Counted from the stretch's first letter, positions 50,254 to 63,648 are shown. The stretch is DNA of 64,000 nucleotides from Cellulomonas wangsupingiae (GCF_024508275.1 NZ_CP101989.1:1178001-1242000), one strand, 5' to 3'. The notes: a model not told the origin generated them from the letters alone. Numbers and translations: made by a program.

Positions 50254-50901
50254 TCAGGGACCCGTCGTCGCTCCGTCACCGCCGGAGCCCGGTCCCGCGA
50301 CGGCGCGCACGAGGCCGGCGACCACGACCGACGCGGCCGCGTCGCGCTCCGGGCGGGGCAGGGACCTCAGCGGGCCCAGTGCCGCGAGCGTCGCGTACCC
50401 GTGGACGCCGGACCAGCAGGTCAGCGCGGCGCCGTCGACGGCCCCGGGCGCGAGTCGCCCCTCGGCGACGAGCCGGGCGAGGGCGTCGTGCAGCTGGTGG
50501 TACGGCGAGCGACCGGCGCCGCCGCCCGCCTCCGGTGCGTCGACCTCCGCCATGTCCTCCATCGCGAAGAGCCCGACGTCGAACAGCCCCGGTTCGTCGA
50601 GGGCGAACCGGACGTACCCCTCGCCGACGGCCGTCAGGGCGGCGGTGCCGTCCGCGGCGCCGGCGAGCCCTTCCTCGACGGTGCGCGCCATGCGGCCGAG
50701 CGCCACGCGTGCCACGGCGCGCAGCAGGGCGTCGCGGTCGGCGAAGTGGCGGTACGCGGCCCGCGGCGTGACGCCCGTGCGGCGGGTGACCTCGCGCAGC
50801 ACGACGGCGGCTGCGCCCGTCTCGCGGGCGAGGTCCACGCCCGCGTCGATCAGCGCGGCCCGGAGGTCACCGTGGTGGTACGTACCTCTTGCGCTCGTCA
50901 C
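50254..50901 (-). CDS. TetR-family transcriptional regulator
   Basis: 215-aa repressor. HTH at residues 8-55: GDLRAALIDAGVDLARETG then VLREVTRRTGVTPRAAYRHF is the TetR signature; the C-terminal domain has the WSGVHGYATLAALG motif of the TetR_C_13/33-type group. GTG 50901 follows TAGACT by 6 nt. The gene is divergent from DUF1905 and hydrolase genes, with a perfect inverted repeat in between that is very probably its operator. The effector is unknown. Confidence 0.93.
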   Translation of the reverse strand: MTSARGTYHHGDLRAALIDAGVDLARETGAAAVVLREVTRRTGVTPRAAYRHFADRDALLRAVARVALGRMARTVEEGLAGAADGTAALTAVGEGYVRFALDEPGLFDVGLFAMEDMAEVDAPEAGGGAGRSPYHQLHDALARLVAEGRLAPGAVDGAALTCWSGVHGYATLAALGPLRSLPRPERDAAASVVVAGLVRAVAGPGSGGDGATTGP

Positions 50902-50908
50902 ACCCGAA

Positions 50909-50948
50909 GTCTACGGTGTGGACATATCCGAAAGTCCACACCGTAGAC
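50909..50948. promoter_or_regulatory. TetR operator: perfect 15-bp inverted repeat
   Basis: GTCTACGGTGTGGAC (50909-50923) and GTCCACACCGTAGAC (50934-50948) are exact complements, 10 bp apart. Each arm is itself nearly palindromic (GTCTAC-GGT-GTGGAC), so each may bind one dimer. The arms overlap the likely -10 of both directions (TAGACT on the minus strand, complement of 50908-50913; TAGACA at 50944-50949 on the plus strand). Confidence 0.85.
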
Positions 50949-50961
50949 ATAGGGGCCGACG

Positions 50962-51237
50962 ATGTCGTCACCGCTGGACCACGCCTTCACCGCACCGCTC
51001 GAGAAGGACGGCGCGTTCGACACCTACCTCACGGTCCCCGACTCCCACCACGTGCTCGGCACGGGACGCGCGGTGAAGGTCGCGGGCACCCTCGACGGCC
51101 ACGCCTTCGAGGCGACGCTCATGCCGTCCGGGCAGGGCCCGCACTGGCTGCCGCTGCGCAGGGCGCTGCGGGACGCCATCGGCAAGGACGCCGCGGGCGA
51201 CGAGGTCGCGGTGCACCTGACGGCGCGGCGGGCCTGA
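50962..51237 (+). CDS. DUF1905 domain protein
   Basis: 91-aa cytoplasmic protein matching the DUF1905 pattern: FTAPLEKDGAFDTYLTVPDS, GRAVKVAGTLDGHAFEATLM and a C-terminal DEVAVHLTAR. Molecular function is not known for the family. ATG 50962 has AGGGG 6 nt upstream. It is the first gene opposite the TetR regulator and lies 2 bp before the hydrolase gene, so both are likely repressed together. Confidence 0.85.
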   Translation: MSSPLDHAFTAPLEKDGAFDTYLTVPDSHHVLGTGRAVKVAGTLDGHAFEATLMPSGQGPHWLPLRRALRDAIGKDAAGDEVAVHLTARRA

Positions 51238-51239
51238 GC

Positions 51240-52043
51240 GTGACCGCCGACGTGCGCGCGCTGGACGTGCCCGGCGCCCGCCTCACCTACGAGGTTCGGG
51301 GCACCGGGCCGCTGCTCCTGCTCATGGGGTCGCCCATGGGTGCGGCGTACTTCGCCGACGTCGCCGATGCCCTCGCCGACGGACGCACCGTCGTCACCCA
51401 CGACCCGCGCGGCATCGCCCGCAGCACCGTGGACGACCCGGCGCAGGACTCGACGCCCGAGCTGCGCGCCGCCGACGTCGCGGCCCTGCTCGACGCGCTG
51501 CGCGCCCCGGTGGCCGACGTCCTCGGGTCGAGCGGCGGCGCGGTGACCGCGCTCGCGCTCGCCGAGCACCACCCCGGCCGCGTCCGCACGCTCGTCGCGC
51601 ACGAGCCGCCGCTGCTCGGCCTCCTGCCGGACGCAGCGAGCCACCACGCGCGCACGGAGCTGGTCATCGAGACGTTCCACGAGCACGGCGTCGCGGCGGC
51701 CTGGGGTGCCTTCGCCGGCGCGGCGGGCTGGGAGGACGACGCCGAGGGGCCGCCCGTGGTGGAGGACGACGAGGGGTTCGCGCGCGACAGCGCCCGCTTC
51801 TTCGCCCACGAGCTGCGCGGCACGACCACGTGGCTGCCCGACGTCGCCGCGCTGCGCGCCGGTGCGCAGCGGGTCGTCGTGGGCGTCGGGCAGGAGTCGG
51901 GTGAGCTCGAGACGGCCGCGACCTCGGCCGCGCTCGCCGCGCTGCTCGGCGTGGAGGTCACGTCCTTCCCCGGCGAGCACGGTGGCTTCATGGAGCAGCC
52001 GGCGGCGTTCGCCGAGCGTCTCGCCGCGGTGCTCGACGCCTGA
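51240..52043 (+). CDS. Alpha/beta-fold hydrolase under TetR control
   Basis: 267-aa serine hydrolase. GPLLLLMGSPMGAAYF is the oxyanion region, DVLGSSGGAVTALALA holds the nucleophile Ser, and EHGGFMEQPAAFAE the catalytic His. It starts at GTG 51240, 2 bp after the DUF1905 stop. The neighbouring TetR gene suggests an inducible detoxification or ester-cleaving role (inference); substrate unknown. Confidence 0.87.
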   Translation: MTADVRALDVPGARLTYEVRGTGPLLLLMGSPMGAAYFADVADALADGRTVVTHDPRGIARSTVDDPAQDSTPELRAADVAALLDALRAPVADVLGSSGGAVTALALAEHHPGRVRTLVAHEPPLLGLLPDAASHHARTELVIETFHEHGVAAAWGAFAGAAGWEDDAEGPPVVEDDEGFARDSARFFAHELRGTTTWLPDVAALRAGAQRVVVGVGQESGELETAATSAALAALLGVEVTSFPGEHGGFMEQPAAFAERLAAVLDA

Positions 52044-55747
<3,704 letters not shown>

Positions 55748-55797
55748 GGGCGTCGCTCGACGGGCCGTCCCGCGCGCCCCGGCGTGATACTGGACGG

Positions 55798-56220
55798 ATG
55801 ATCTCGACCGACAACGCCGTGGCCCTCGAGGCCGCAGGACTGCAGTGGCACCCCAAGGCGGGCGACCGCTTCGTCCTGCGCTCCGCCGACATGGGCGGCG
55901 AGGTGTTCACGATCTCCGAGATGGTGGTCGAGGCGCACCGGTACGAGACGGGCACGGTGCTGGGCTTCAACGGCACGACGGAGTGGGCGCTGGACTCGGT
56001 GCGTCAGGAGGACGCGCTGTGGCTCCCGCGCGAGGACCAGCTCCGCGAGCTGCTGGGCGGCACGTTCCGCAGCCTCGCCCGCTCCACCGACGGGCGCTAC
56101 CAGGTGCTCGTCGAGCTGCGTGGCCGGCCCGAGCGCGTCTTCACCGCCGACGAGGCCGCGGACGCGTACGCCGAGGCGCTGCTCGCCCTCGTCAGCGCCG
56201 CGACGTCGCAGGTCGGCTGA
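55798..56220 (+). CDS. Conserved actinobacterial hypothetical protein
   Basis: 140-aa protein that I recognise only as a conserved actinobacterial family sometimes named after pilus assembly without clear basis. It contains LQWHPKAGDRFVLRSADMGG, VLGFNGTTEWALDSVRQEDA and LWLPREDQLRELLGGTFRSL. No transmembrane segment. ATG 55798 follows a GGACGG site. Its last 29 bp overlap the 3' end of the convergent membrane-protein gene. Confidence 0.75.
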   Translation: MISTDNAVALEAAGLQWHPKAGDRFVLRSADMGGEVFTISEMVVEAHRYETGTVLGFNGTTEWALDSVRQEDALWLPREDQLRELLGGTFRSLARSTDGRYQVLVELRGRPERVFTADEAADAYAEALLALVSAATSQVG

Positions 56221-56932
56221 CCGCCGGCAGGTCCAGCGTCGCGATCTTCTGCCAGATCTTCGTCGACATGCCGCCCGTGACGGTCTCGACGGTGCTGACG
56301 GTGTCGAGCACCACGGGGTCGGTGGACTCCTCGGCGCAGAGGGCCGCGGCCTTGGCCACCAGGCTCAGCAGCTCGGTGCAGTAGTCGAGGTACGCCGCCA
56401 GGTCGTCCGCGTCCAGGTCCGCCTCGACCGACTGCGCCGTCGCGCGGAACGACGGGCGCAGCCGCTCCGGGTCCTTCGTCAGCTGGTGCATGTCGATGAC
56501 GTGCGCGAGCGAGCGCAGCCGGTGCAGGCGGCGCAGGGTGGCGGCGCGTTGCAGTCGCCCGGGCAGCGCGACGAGGAACCACACGGCGATCCCCGCGAAC
56601 ACCGCGTCGTTGATCGCGCTCTCGACCACGGGCAGCCACTCGAACGCCCGCAGGGACTCCGCCGCGTCGACCGCGTCGCGCACCGCCATCCCGAGCGCGA
56701 AGACCGTCGCGCCGACGACCAGGACCACGGCGACGAGGGAGACGACCCGCGCCACGTGCTCGTGCCGGCGCGTGCGCGTCTCCTCCTCGTCGACGTCGCG
56801 GACGAGCCCTGCGAGCTCCTCGGCGACGTGCCGCAGGTTCCGGTCGGGGAAGCGCGCGGTGATGCGTGCGTGCAGGCGGTCGACGGTGGCTCGCACCGCC
56901 GCGGGGTCGAGGCGCTCGTACCGTCCGGTCAC
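56192..56932 (-). CDS. Two-span membrane protein of unknown function
   Basis: 246-aa protein. A charged N-terminal helix (residues 1-65), two membrane spans (VVSLVAVVLVVGATVFALGM about 68-90; AVFAGIAVWFLVALPG about 112-130) and a cytoplasmic helical C-terminal domain. GTG 56932 is 7 nt after TACGGT (complement of 56940-56945), the same -10 as in the rRNA repeats. The gene is divergent from gatC and convergent, with 29 bp overlap, with the hypothetical gene at 55798. Confidence 0.73.
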   Translation of the reverse strand: MTGRYERLDPAAVRATVDRLHARITARFPDRNLRHVAEELAGLVRDVDEEETRTRRHEHVARVVSLVAVVLVVGATVFALGMAVRDAVDAAESLRAFEWLPVVESAINDAVFAGIAVWFLVALPGRLQRAATLRRLHRLRSLAHVIDMHQLTKDPERLRPSFRATAQSVEADLDADDLAAYLDYCTELLSLVAKAAALCAEESTDPVVLDTVSTVETVTGGMSTKIWQKIATLDLPAVSRPATSRR

Positions 56933-57013
56933 GCGCGACACCGTAACCGCGGGCCGCGCGGGTGCCCGAGCAGCGCGCCGCGGTGGTGCGGACAGGGGCC
57001 ACCGGCCCGCGAC

Positions 57014-57019
57014 TAGACT
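57014..57019 (+). promoter_or_regulatory. -10 box of gatCAB promoter
   Basis: TAGACT at 57014-57019 lies 8 nt before the gatC ATG, again without a ribosome-binding site, which suggests a leaderless or near-leaderless mRNA. Confidence 0.55.
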
Positions 57020-57027
57020 CACGGACC

Positions 57028-57324
57028 ATGTCCACCCTCTCCCGTGACGAGGTCGCGCGCGTCGCCGCGCTGGCCCGGATCGACCTGACACCGGCCGAGC
57101 TCGACCGGCTGGCGGGTGAGCTCGACGTCATCGTCGAGTCCGTCGCCCGCGTCTCCGAGGTCGCCACCCCGGACGTCCCCGCGACGAGCCACCCGCTGCC
57201 GCTGACCAACGTGTTCCGGGCCGACGAGCCGGTCGCACCGCTCGACCGCGACGAGGTCCTCGCGCAGGCCCCCGCGGCCCGCGACGGCAAGTTCCTCGTC
57301 CCGCAGATCCTCGGGGAGGAGTGA
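57028..57324 (+). CDS. gatC: Glutamyl-tRNA(Gln) amidotransferase subunit C
   Basis: 98-aa belt subunit of the GatCAB complex that converts Glu-tRNA(Gln) and Asp-tRNA(Asn) to the amides. Typical start [18 protein letters not shown] (residues 4-21) and C-terminal [20 protein letters not shown]. First gene of gatC-gatA-gatB; the gap to gatA is one base. Confidence 0.96.
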   Translation: MSTLSRDEVARVAALARIDLTPAELDRLAGELDVIVESVARVSEVATPDVPATSHPLPLTNVFRADEPVAPLDRDEVLAQAPAARDGKFLVPQILGEE

Positions 57325-57325
57325 C

Positions 57326-58843
57326 GTGACCGACCTGACCAGGCTGACCGCGGCGGAGCTCGCCGACCGGCTGACCGCTCGTGAGGTGACCAGCGTCGAG
57401 GCGACGCAGGCCCACCTCGACCGCATCGCCGCGGTGGAGCCCGCCGTCCACGCCTTCCTGCACGTCGCGGGCGAGGAGGCGCTGGCCACCGCGGCCGACG
57501 TCGACGCGCGCCGCGCCGCGGGGGAGGACCTGCACGCGCTCGCGGGCGTGCCGATCGCCGTCAAGGACGTCGTCGTGACCCGCGGCCTGCCGACCACCGC
57601 CGGCTCGCGGATCCTCGAGGGCTGGGTGCCGCCGTACGACGCGACGCTGGTCGGCCGGATCAAGGCCGCCGGCCTGCCGATCCTCGGCAAGACGAACATG
57701 GACGAGTTCGCCATGGGCTCGTCGACCGAGCACTCCGGGTACGGCAACACGCACAACCCGTGGGACCTCGACCGGATCCCGGGCGGCTCGGGCGGCGGCT
57801 CGGCCGCGGCCGTCGCCGCGTACGAGGCGCCGCTGGCGATCGGCACGGACACCGGTGGCTCGATCCGTCAGCCGGCCGCCGTCACCGGCACGGTCGGCGT
57901 CAAGCCGACGTACGGCAGCGTGTCGCGCTACGGGCTCATCGCCCTGGCGTCGTCGCTGGACCAGGCCGGGCCGTGCACGCGCACGGTGCTCGACTCCGCG
58001 CTGCTGCACGAGCTGATCGGCGGGCACGACCCGCTCGACTCGACGTCGCTGAGCGACCCGGCGACGGGCTACGTCGCGGCGGCACGCGCCGGCGCCGGCG
58101 CGGACCTGCGTGGCCTGCGGGTCGGGGTGATCCGCGAGCTGCAGGGCGAGGGCTACCAGCCCGGCGTGCTGGCGCGGTTCGAGGAGTCGCTCGAGGCGCT
58201 GCGGGGTGCGGGCGCCGAGGTCGTCGAGGTGTCCTGCCCCTCGTTCGCGTACGCGCTCGCGGCGTACTACCTGATCCTGCCGGCGGAGGCGTCGAGCAAC
58301 CTCGCGAAGTTCGACGGCATGCGCTTCGGCCTGCGCGTCGAGCCGTCGGAGGGGCCGGTCACCGCGGAGCGGGTCATGGCCGCGACGCGCGGCCAGGGCT
58401 TCGGCGACGAGGTCAAGCGCCGCGTCATCCTCGGCACGTACGCGCTGAGCGCGGGCTACTACGACGCCTACTACGGGTCGGCGCAGAAGGTCCGCACGCT
58501 CACCCAGCGCGACTTCGCCGCTGCGTTCGAGGCGGCGGACGTGCTGGTCTCGCCCACCGCGCCGACGACGGCGTTCAAGCTGGGCGAGAAGCTGGACGAC
58601 CCGCTGGCGATGTACCTCAACGACGTCGCGACGATCCCGGCCAACCTGGCGGGCGTGCCGGGCATGTCGCTGCCGAACGGGCTGTCGGACGACGGCCTGC
58701 CCGTCGGCTTCCAGATCCTGGCGCCCGCGCGCGAGGACGCCCGCCTGTACCGCGTGGGGGCGGCGCTCGAGGCGCTGCTCGAGACGAGCTGGGAGGGCCC
58801 GCTGCTGGGCCGCGCCCCCGAGCTGGCCGGAGGGGCAGCCTGA
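57326..58843 (+). CDS. gatA: Glutamyl-tRNA(Gln) amidotransferase subunit A
   Basis: Amidase subunit that frees ammonia from glutamine. 505 aa. The Ser-cisSer-Lys triad is complete: Lys80 in [11 protein letters not shown], Ser155 in [13 protein letters not shown] and Ser179 in [16 protein letters not shown] 57326 follows the gatC stop after one base; its stop shares a base with the gatB ATG. Confidence 0.97.
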   Translation: MTDLTRLTAAELADRLTAREVTSVEATQAHLDRIAAVEPAVHAFLHVAGEEALATAADVDARRAAGEDLHALAGVPIAVKDVVVTRGLPTTAGSRILEGWVPPYDATLVGRIKAAGLPILGKTNMDEFAMGSSTEHSGYGNTHNPWDLDRIPGGSGGGSAAAVAAYEAPLAIGTDTGGSIRQPAAVTGTVGVKPTYGSVSRYGLIALASSLDQAGPCTRTVLDSALLHELIGGHDPLDSTSLSDPATGYVAAARAGAGADLRGLRVGVIRELQGEGYQPGVLARFEESLEALRGAGAEVVEVSCPSFAYALAAYYLILPAEASSNLAKFDGMRFGLRVEPSEGPVTAERVMAATRGQGFGDEVKRRVILGTYALSAGYYDAYYGSAQKVRTLTQRDFAAAFEAADVLVSPTAPTTAFKLGEKLDDPLAMYLNDVATIPANLAGVPGMSLPNGLSDDGLPVGFQILAPAREDARLYRVGAALEALLETSWEGPLLGRAPELAGGAA

Positions 58844-60354
58844 TGAGCACGACGACCGACGTCGACCTGGTCGACTACGACGACGCGGTGGCCCGGTTCG
58901 ACCCGGTCATCGGCATCGAGGTGCACGTCGAGCTGGGCACGCGCACCAAGATGTTCGACGGTGCCGAGCAGTCGTTCGGGGACGAGCCGAACACGCAGAT
59001 CACGCCCGTCAGCCTCGGCCTGCCGGGTGCCCTGCCGGCCGTGAACGGCACGGCCGTCGAGTACGCGATCCGCATCGGCCTGGCGCTGAACTGCTCGATC
59101 GCGCAGTCCTGCCGCTTCGCGCGCAAGAACTACTTCTACCCGGACGTGCCGAAGAACTTCCAGACGTCGCAGTACGACGAGCCCATCGCGTACGAGGGCT
59201 GGGTCGACGTGGAGCTGGAGGACGGCACGACGTTCCGCGTCGAGGTCGAGCGCGCGCACATGGAGGAGGACGCCGGCAAGAACACCCACGTCGGCGGCGC
59301 CACCGGGCGCATCCACGGCGCGGAGTACTCGCTGGTCGACTACAACCGCGCCGGCGTGCCGCTCGTCGAGATCGTCACCAAGCCCATCACGGGTGCCGGG
59401 GAGCGTGCGCCCGAGGTGGCGCGCGCGTACGTGCAGACCCTGCGTGACATCTTCCGCGCCCTGGGCGTGTCCGAGGCGCGCATGGAGCGCGGGAACGTCC
59501 GCGCCGACGTCAACGTGTCGCTGCGTCCGACGCCGGCCTCGCCGCTCGGCACCCGCACGGAGACGAAGAACGTCAACTCGTTCCGGTCGGTCGAGCGGTC
59601 CGTGCGGTACGAGATCAGCCGCCAGGCGGCGATCCTCGACGCGGGCGGCGCGATCGTCCAGGAGACGCGGCACTGGCACGAGGACACCGGCATCACGACC
59701 GCCGGGCGCGTGAAGTCCGACGCCGAGGACTACCGCTACTTCCCCGAGCCGGACCTCGTCCCCATCGTGCCCGACCGTGCGTGGATCGAGGAGATCCGCG
59801 CGACGCTGCCCGAGCTGCCCGCGGCGCGTCGTCGCCGGCTGCAGGGCGAGTGGGGCTACGCCGACGCCGAGATGCGCGACGTCGTCAACGCCGGTGCGAT
59901 CGAGCTCATCGAGGCGACGGTCGAGGCGGGTGCGAGCCCGGCCGCGGCCCGCAAGTGGTGGATGGGCGAGCTCGCCCGGACCGCCAAGCAGCAGGAGGTC
60001 GAGCTCGCCGACCTGCCGATCACGCCCGCGCAGATCGGCGCGCTGCAGCAGCTCGTCGACGCGGGCCGGATCAACGACAAGCTGGCACGTCAGGTGCTCG
60101 AGGGCGTCCTGGCCGGCGAGGGCGACCCGGAGCAGGTCGTCGTCGCCCGCGGGCTCGAGGTCGTGTCGGACGACGGCCCGCTGCTCGAGGCGATCGACGC
60201 GGCGCTGGCGTCGCAGCCGGACGTCGCCGAGAAGATCCGCGGCGGCAACCTCGGCCCGGTCGGCGCGATCATCGGCGCCGTCATGAAGGCGACGCGCGGG
60301 CAGGCCGACGCCGGGCGCGTGCGGGAGCTCGTCCTGGAGCGTGTGCAGGGCTGA
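58843..60354 (+). CDS. gatB: Glutamyl-tRNA(Gln) amidotransferase subunit B
   Basis: Kinase and tRNA-binding subunit. 503 aa. [20 protein letters not shown] at residues 19-38, then [36 protein letters not shown] and the GatB/Yqey tail with [11 protein letters not shown] and [25 protein letters not shown] coupling with gatA. A short inverted repeat (60388-60414) lies 33 bp past the stop. Confidence 0.97.
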   Translation: MSTTTDVDLVDYDDAVARFDPVIGIEVHVELGTRTKMFDGAEQSFGDEPNTQITPVSLGLPGALPAVNGTAVEYAIRIGLALNCSIAQSCRFARKNYFYPDVPKNFQTSQYDEPIAYEGWVDVELEDGTTFRVEVERAHMEEDAGKNTHVGGATGRIHGAEYSLVDYNRAGVPLVEIVTKPITGAGERAPEVARAYVQTLRDIFRALGVSEARMERGNVRADVNVSLRPTPASPLGTRTETKNVNSFRSVERSVRYEISRQAAILDAGGAIVQETRHWHEDTGITTAGRVKSDAEDYRYFPEPDLVPIVPDRAWIEEIRATLPELPAARRRRLQGEWGYADAEMRDVVNAGAIELIEATVEAGASPAAARKWWMGELARTAKQQEVELADLPITPAQIGALQQLVDAGRINDKLARQVLEGVLAGEGDPEQVVVARGLEVVSDDGPLLEAIDAALASQPDVAEKIRGGNLGPVGAIIGAVMKATRGQADAGRVRELVLERVQG

Positions 60355-60387
60355 CGGTCCGCGAGAACGCTGCCGCCCCGGCGTGCG

Positions 60388-60414
60388 CCGTGTCGCAACA
60401 CCTCGGTGACACGG
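60388..60414. promoter_or_regulatory. Short inverted repeat before GNAT gene
   Basis: CCGTGTC (60388-60394) and GACACGG (60408-60414) are complementary with 13 nt between. TACCAT (60421-60426) just after it could be a -10 for the acetyltransferase gene, so the repeat may be an operator; it could instead be a weak gatB terminator. Confidence 0.35.
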
Positions 60415-60493
60415 GGTCCGTACCATGCGACGCACGCCGGGGAGCAGTCGGCAAGGTGCCCGGGCCCCGGGCACGAGCGCGACGGAGGTAGCG

Positions 60494-61042
60494 ATGCAGA
60501 AGCCCACCCTGCAGGGCGAGATGATCATCCTGCGACCGATCCGGGCGGACGACGCGGACGCCATGTGGGACATGCTCGACGATGCCGAGGGCAACCGGCT
60601 CACGGGCACCACGAGCGTCTTCACGCGTGACGAGGTCGACGCGTGGTGCGCGAGCCGCGAGGCGGCGCACGGGCGGTACGACTTCGCGGTCACCGCGAAC
60701 GGCGACGACGAGTACCGCGGCGAGATCGTGCTCAACGACCTGGACGAGGACGTCCGGTCGGCGGGCCTGCGCCTGTCGATGCGCCCCGCGTACCGCGGCC
60801 GGGGCTACGGCACGGAGGCCATCGAGCTGGTCCTCGGGTTCGCGTTCGACGGGCTCGGGCTGCACCGCGTGGAGCTCGACGTGCTGAGCATCAACACGCG
60901 GGCCATGTCGCTGTACGAGAACATCGGCTTCCGCGTGGAGGGGCGTCGACGCGACGCCTACCGCGACGGTGCCGGCTGGTGCGACTCCCTCGTGATGTCG
61001 ATGCTCGAGGACGAGTACCGCGCGGGCCGCGTGGGGTCCTGA
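60494..61042 (+). CDS. RimJ/RimL-type GNAT acetyltransferase
   Basis: 182-aa acetyltransferase. ILRPIRADDADAMWDMLDD is the usual N-terminus; LSMRPAYRGRGYGTEAIELV contains the acetyl-CoA loop RGRGYG, and HRVELDVLSINTRAMSLYEN with GFRVEGRRRDAYRDG is typical of the RimJ/RimL group. GGAGG lies 5 nt before ATG 60494. Whether it acetylates a ribosomal protein or a small molecule cannot be read. Confidence 0.9.
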   Translation: MQKPTLQGEMIILRPIRADDADAMWDMLDDAEGNRLTGTTSVFTRDEVDAWCASREAAHGRYDFAVTANGDDEYRGEIVLNDLDEDVRSAGLRLSMRPAYRGRGYGTEAIELVLGFAFDGLGLHRVELDVLSINTRAMSLYENIGFRVEGRRRDAYRDGAGWCDSLVMSMLEDEYRAGRVGS

Positions 61043-61050
61043 CCCGGGCC

Positions 61051-61992
61051 GTGCTCACCGCCACCGTCCCCGACGACGACCTGCTCGCGCGGCTCGCCCA
61101 CCTCGCCGCGGCGCACCCGGACGACCTGCGGCTGGTCCGGTGGGACATGTCCGGGCCGCTCGACGCGGCGACGGCGGCGGACGTCGACCTCGTCGTCGTC
61201 CCGCACTACTTCGTGCGGCCCGGCGGCTTCGACGTGCTCCGCGGGCTGCCGCGCCTGCGGTACGTGCAGCTGCCGAGCGCCGGGTACGAGCACGCGCGGC
61301 CGCACCTGCCGCCCGGCGTGGTCCTGTGCAACGGCCGCGGCGTGCACGACGCGGGCACGGCCGAGCTCGCCGTGGGGCTGGCCCTCGCGATGCAGCGCGG
61401 CCTGCCGCGCGCGGTGCACGCGATGGACGAGGGCAGGTGGGACAACCCGTTCGGCCCGTCCCTGGCGGACCGTCGGGTCCTCGTCGTGGGGCAGGGGTCC
61501 GTCGGCCGGGCGGTCGTGGCCCGCTTCCGGCCGTTCGAGGTGGACCTCGTGCGCGTCGCGCGGACGTCCCGGGACGACGCCGAGGGGCACGTGCACGGCG
61601 TCGACGAGCTGGCGGACCTGCTGCCGGGCGCGGACGTGGTCGTGCTGGCCATCCCGCTGACGCGGGAGTCGTACCACCTGCTCGACGCCGCGGCGCTGGC
61701 GCGCATGAAGGACGGCGCACTGCTGGTGAACGTCGCGCGCGGCAAGGTCGTCGACACCGACGCGCTGCTCCGCGAGCTCACGGCGGGGCGACTGCGGGCC
61801 GCGCTGGACGTCACGGACCCCGAGCCGCTGCCGGCCGGCCACCCGCTGTGGCGCGCGCCGAACGTGCTGGTCACGGCGCACCAGGGCGGCAACACCGATG
61901 CGACGTACCCGCGGGTCGCGTCGCTCGTGCGTCGTCAGCTCACGGCGCTGCTGGCGGGCGGCGCTCCGGTGAACGAGGTCGCGCGCACCTGA
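61051..61992 (+). CDS. D-isomer-specific 2-hydroxyacid dehydrogenase
   Basis: 313-aa NAD-dependent oxidoreductase of the D-2-hydroxyacid dehydrogenase family. Rossmann motif VLVVGQGSVGRAVVARF, catalytic Arg in NVARGKVVDTDAL, Glu in ALDVTDPEPLPAGHPLWRAP and His in VTAHQGGNTDATYPR. It is of the short phosphoglycerate-dehydrogenase-like or hydroxypyruvate reductase-like type without ACT domain. GTG 61051, 8 bp after the GNAT gene, suggests one operon. Confidence 0.9.
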   Translation: MLTATVPDDDLLARLAHLAAAHPDDLRLVRWDMSGPLDAATAADVDLVVVPHYFVRPGGFDVLRGLPRLRYVQLPSAGYEHARPHLPPGVVLCNGRGVHDAGTAELAVGLALAMQRGLPRAVHAMDEGRWDNPFGPSLADRRVLVVGQGSVGRAVVARFRPFEVDLVRVARTSRDDAEGHVHGVDELADLLPGADVVVLAIPLTRESYHLLDAAALARMKDGALLVNVARGKVVDTDALLRELTAGRLRAALDVTDPEPLPAGHPLWRAPNVLVTAHQGGNTDATYPRVASLVRRQLTALLAGGAPVNEVART

Positions 61993-62009
61993 GGGGCCGC
62001 ACGTCCCCG

Positions 62010-62035
62010 TCCGCGGTGTCGGCCTCTTCACACCG
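62010..62035. terminator. Weak hairpin between dehydrogenase and transporter genes
   Basis: CGCGGTGT (62010-62017) pairs with ACACCGCG (62028-62035) around a 10-nt loop, 17 bp after the dehydrogenase stop. It may be a terminator or an operator for the transporter gene. Confidence 0.35.
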
Positions 62036-62088
62036 CGTCGCCCGCGCGCCGAGGTGCACCGAGGCTCGGCCGCCGCGACGATGGCAGG

Positions 62089-63639
62089 ATGAGTGAAGCC
62101 GCCGACGTCCCGGCCCGAGGTGTCGAGACCCATGTGGGCGGGACCGGTCGGGAGCGCACCTTCTTCGGCCACCCGTTCGGGCTGTTCACGCTGTTCTCCA
62201 CGGAGCTGTGGGAGCGGTTCAGCTACTACGGCATGCGCGCGATCCTCTTCTACTTCCTGACGGACACGTTCGCCAACGACGGCCTGGGGCTCGACGACGC
62301 CACCGGAGCGGCGCTGGTCGCCGTCTACGGCTCGGCGGTCTACCTGGTCACGGTGGTCGGCGGGTGGGTGGCCGACCGGATGATCGGGGCTCGCAGGGCC
62401 GTGCTGTGGGGCGGCGTCGTCATCGCGGCCGGCCACGTCGCTCTGGCGGTGCCCGCGCAGTGGACGGCGTACCTGGGGATCGTGCTGGTGGCGATGGGTA
62501 CCGGGCTGCTCAAGCCGAACGTCTCCAGCATGGTCGGCGAGCTCTACCGCCGGGACGACCCGCGGCGGGACTCGGGCTTCTCGATCTTCTACATGGGCAT
62601 CAACATCGGGTCCTTCACGGCGCCGTTCGTCGTGCAGATCGCCCGGGGCATCGGCGGGTACCACGCCGGGTTCTCCGTCGCCGCCGTCGGCATGGGGCTG
62701 GCCCTCGTCGCCTTCGTCACGGGGCGCCGCGCACTGCACGGGGCGGGCGAGGTCGTGCCGAACCCGCTGACGCCCGCGGACCGGCCGCGGGTCGTGCGCA
62801 TGATCGTGCTGGTGGCGCTCGCGGTGGCCGCGGCGACCGCGCTGGCGTGGGTCGTCGTCCGCTCGGGGTCGAGCGACGTCGGGGCGCTCGCGGTGATCAT
62901 CGACGCGCTGTCGTACCTGGCCTTCGGCGCTCCGATCGTGATGTTCCTCGTCATGTTCCGCTCACCCAAGGTCAACTCGGCCGAGCGCTCGCGCCTGCGC
63001 GCGTACATCCCGCTCTTCGTGGCGGCGATGCTGTTCTGGATGATCTTCGAGCAGGCGTCGAACACGCTGTCGGCGTACGCGCGCGACAACACGGACCTCG
63101 ACGTCCTCGGCGTGACGATCTCCCCGGTCCTCTACCAGTCGGTCAACCCCGCGGCGATCATCGTGCTCGCGCCGGTCTTCGCGTGGTTGTGGGTCCGGCT
63201 CGACGACCGGCCGCCGACGGCCGTGAAGTTCGCGATCGGCCTGACGTTCGCGGCGCTGAGCTTCGTGTTCCTCGCCGGTGCGTCGGCGGTCGCGGGCGAC
63301 GGGAAGTCCCCGTGGTGGGTGCTCGTGGTGGTGTACGTGGTGCAGACCCTCGGCGAGCTCTGCCTGTCGCCCGTCGGGCTCGCGGCGACGACGCTGCTGG
63401 CGCCGCAGGCGTTCCGCGGCCAGGCCATGGCGCTGTGGTTCCTCGCCCCGGCGGCGGGCCAGGCCATCACCGCACAGCTCATCACGGCGACCGAGGGCGT
63501 CAGCCGCACGGCGTTCTTCGGCGGCATCGGACTGGTCACGCTGGCGGTCGCGGCCGCCATGTTCGCGCTCGCGCCGTGGGTGACACGGCACATCCGCGAG
63601 GGCGACGAGTCCGACGAGGAGGTCGCGGCGCGCCGGTGA
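62089..63639 (+). CDS. POT/PTR-family proton-dependent peptide transporter
   Basis: 516-aa major facilitator of the POT (SLC15-like) family that imports di- and tripeptides with protons. The signature STELWERFSYYGMRAILFYF (residues 37-56) contains ExxERFxYYG, and FSIFYMGINIGSFTAPFVVQ is the second POT signature. About 14 membrane segments. The ATG at 62089 is close to GGCAGG. No peptidase gene is adjacent. Downstream, after 10 bp, lies the convergent 3' end of a LacI regulator. Confidence 0.95.
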   Translation: MSEAADVPARGVETHVGGTGRERTFFGHPFGLFTLFSTELWERFSYYGMRAILFYFLTDTFANDGLGLDDATGAALVAVYGSAVYLVTVVGGWVADRMIGARRAVLWGGVVIAAGHVALAVPAQWTAYLGIVLVAMGTGLLKPNVSSMVGELYRRDDPRRDSGFSIFYMGINIGSFTAPFVVQIARGIGGYHAGFSVAAVGMGLALVAFVTGRRALHGAGEVVPNPLTPADRPRVVRMIVLVALAVAAATALAWVVVRSGSSDVGALAVIIDALSYLAFGAPIVMFLVMFRSPKVNSAERSRLRAYIPLFVAAMLFWMIFEQASNTLSAYARDNTDLDVLGVTISPVLYQSVNPAAIIVLAPVFAWLWVRLDDRPPTAVKFAIGLTFAALSFVFLAGASAVAGDGKSPWWVLVVVYVVQTLGELCLSPVGLAATTLLAPQAFRGQAMALWFLAPAAGQAITAQLITATEGVSRTAFFGGIGLVTLAVAAAMFALAPWVTRHIREGDESDEEVAARR

Positions 63640-63648
63640 CGACGCGGC

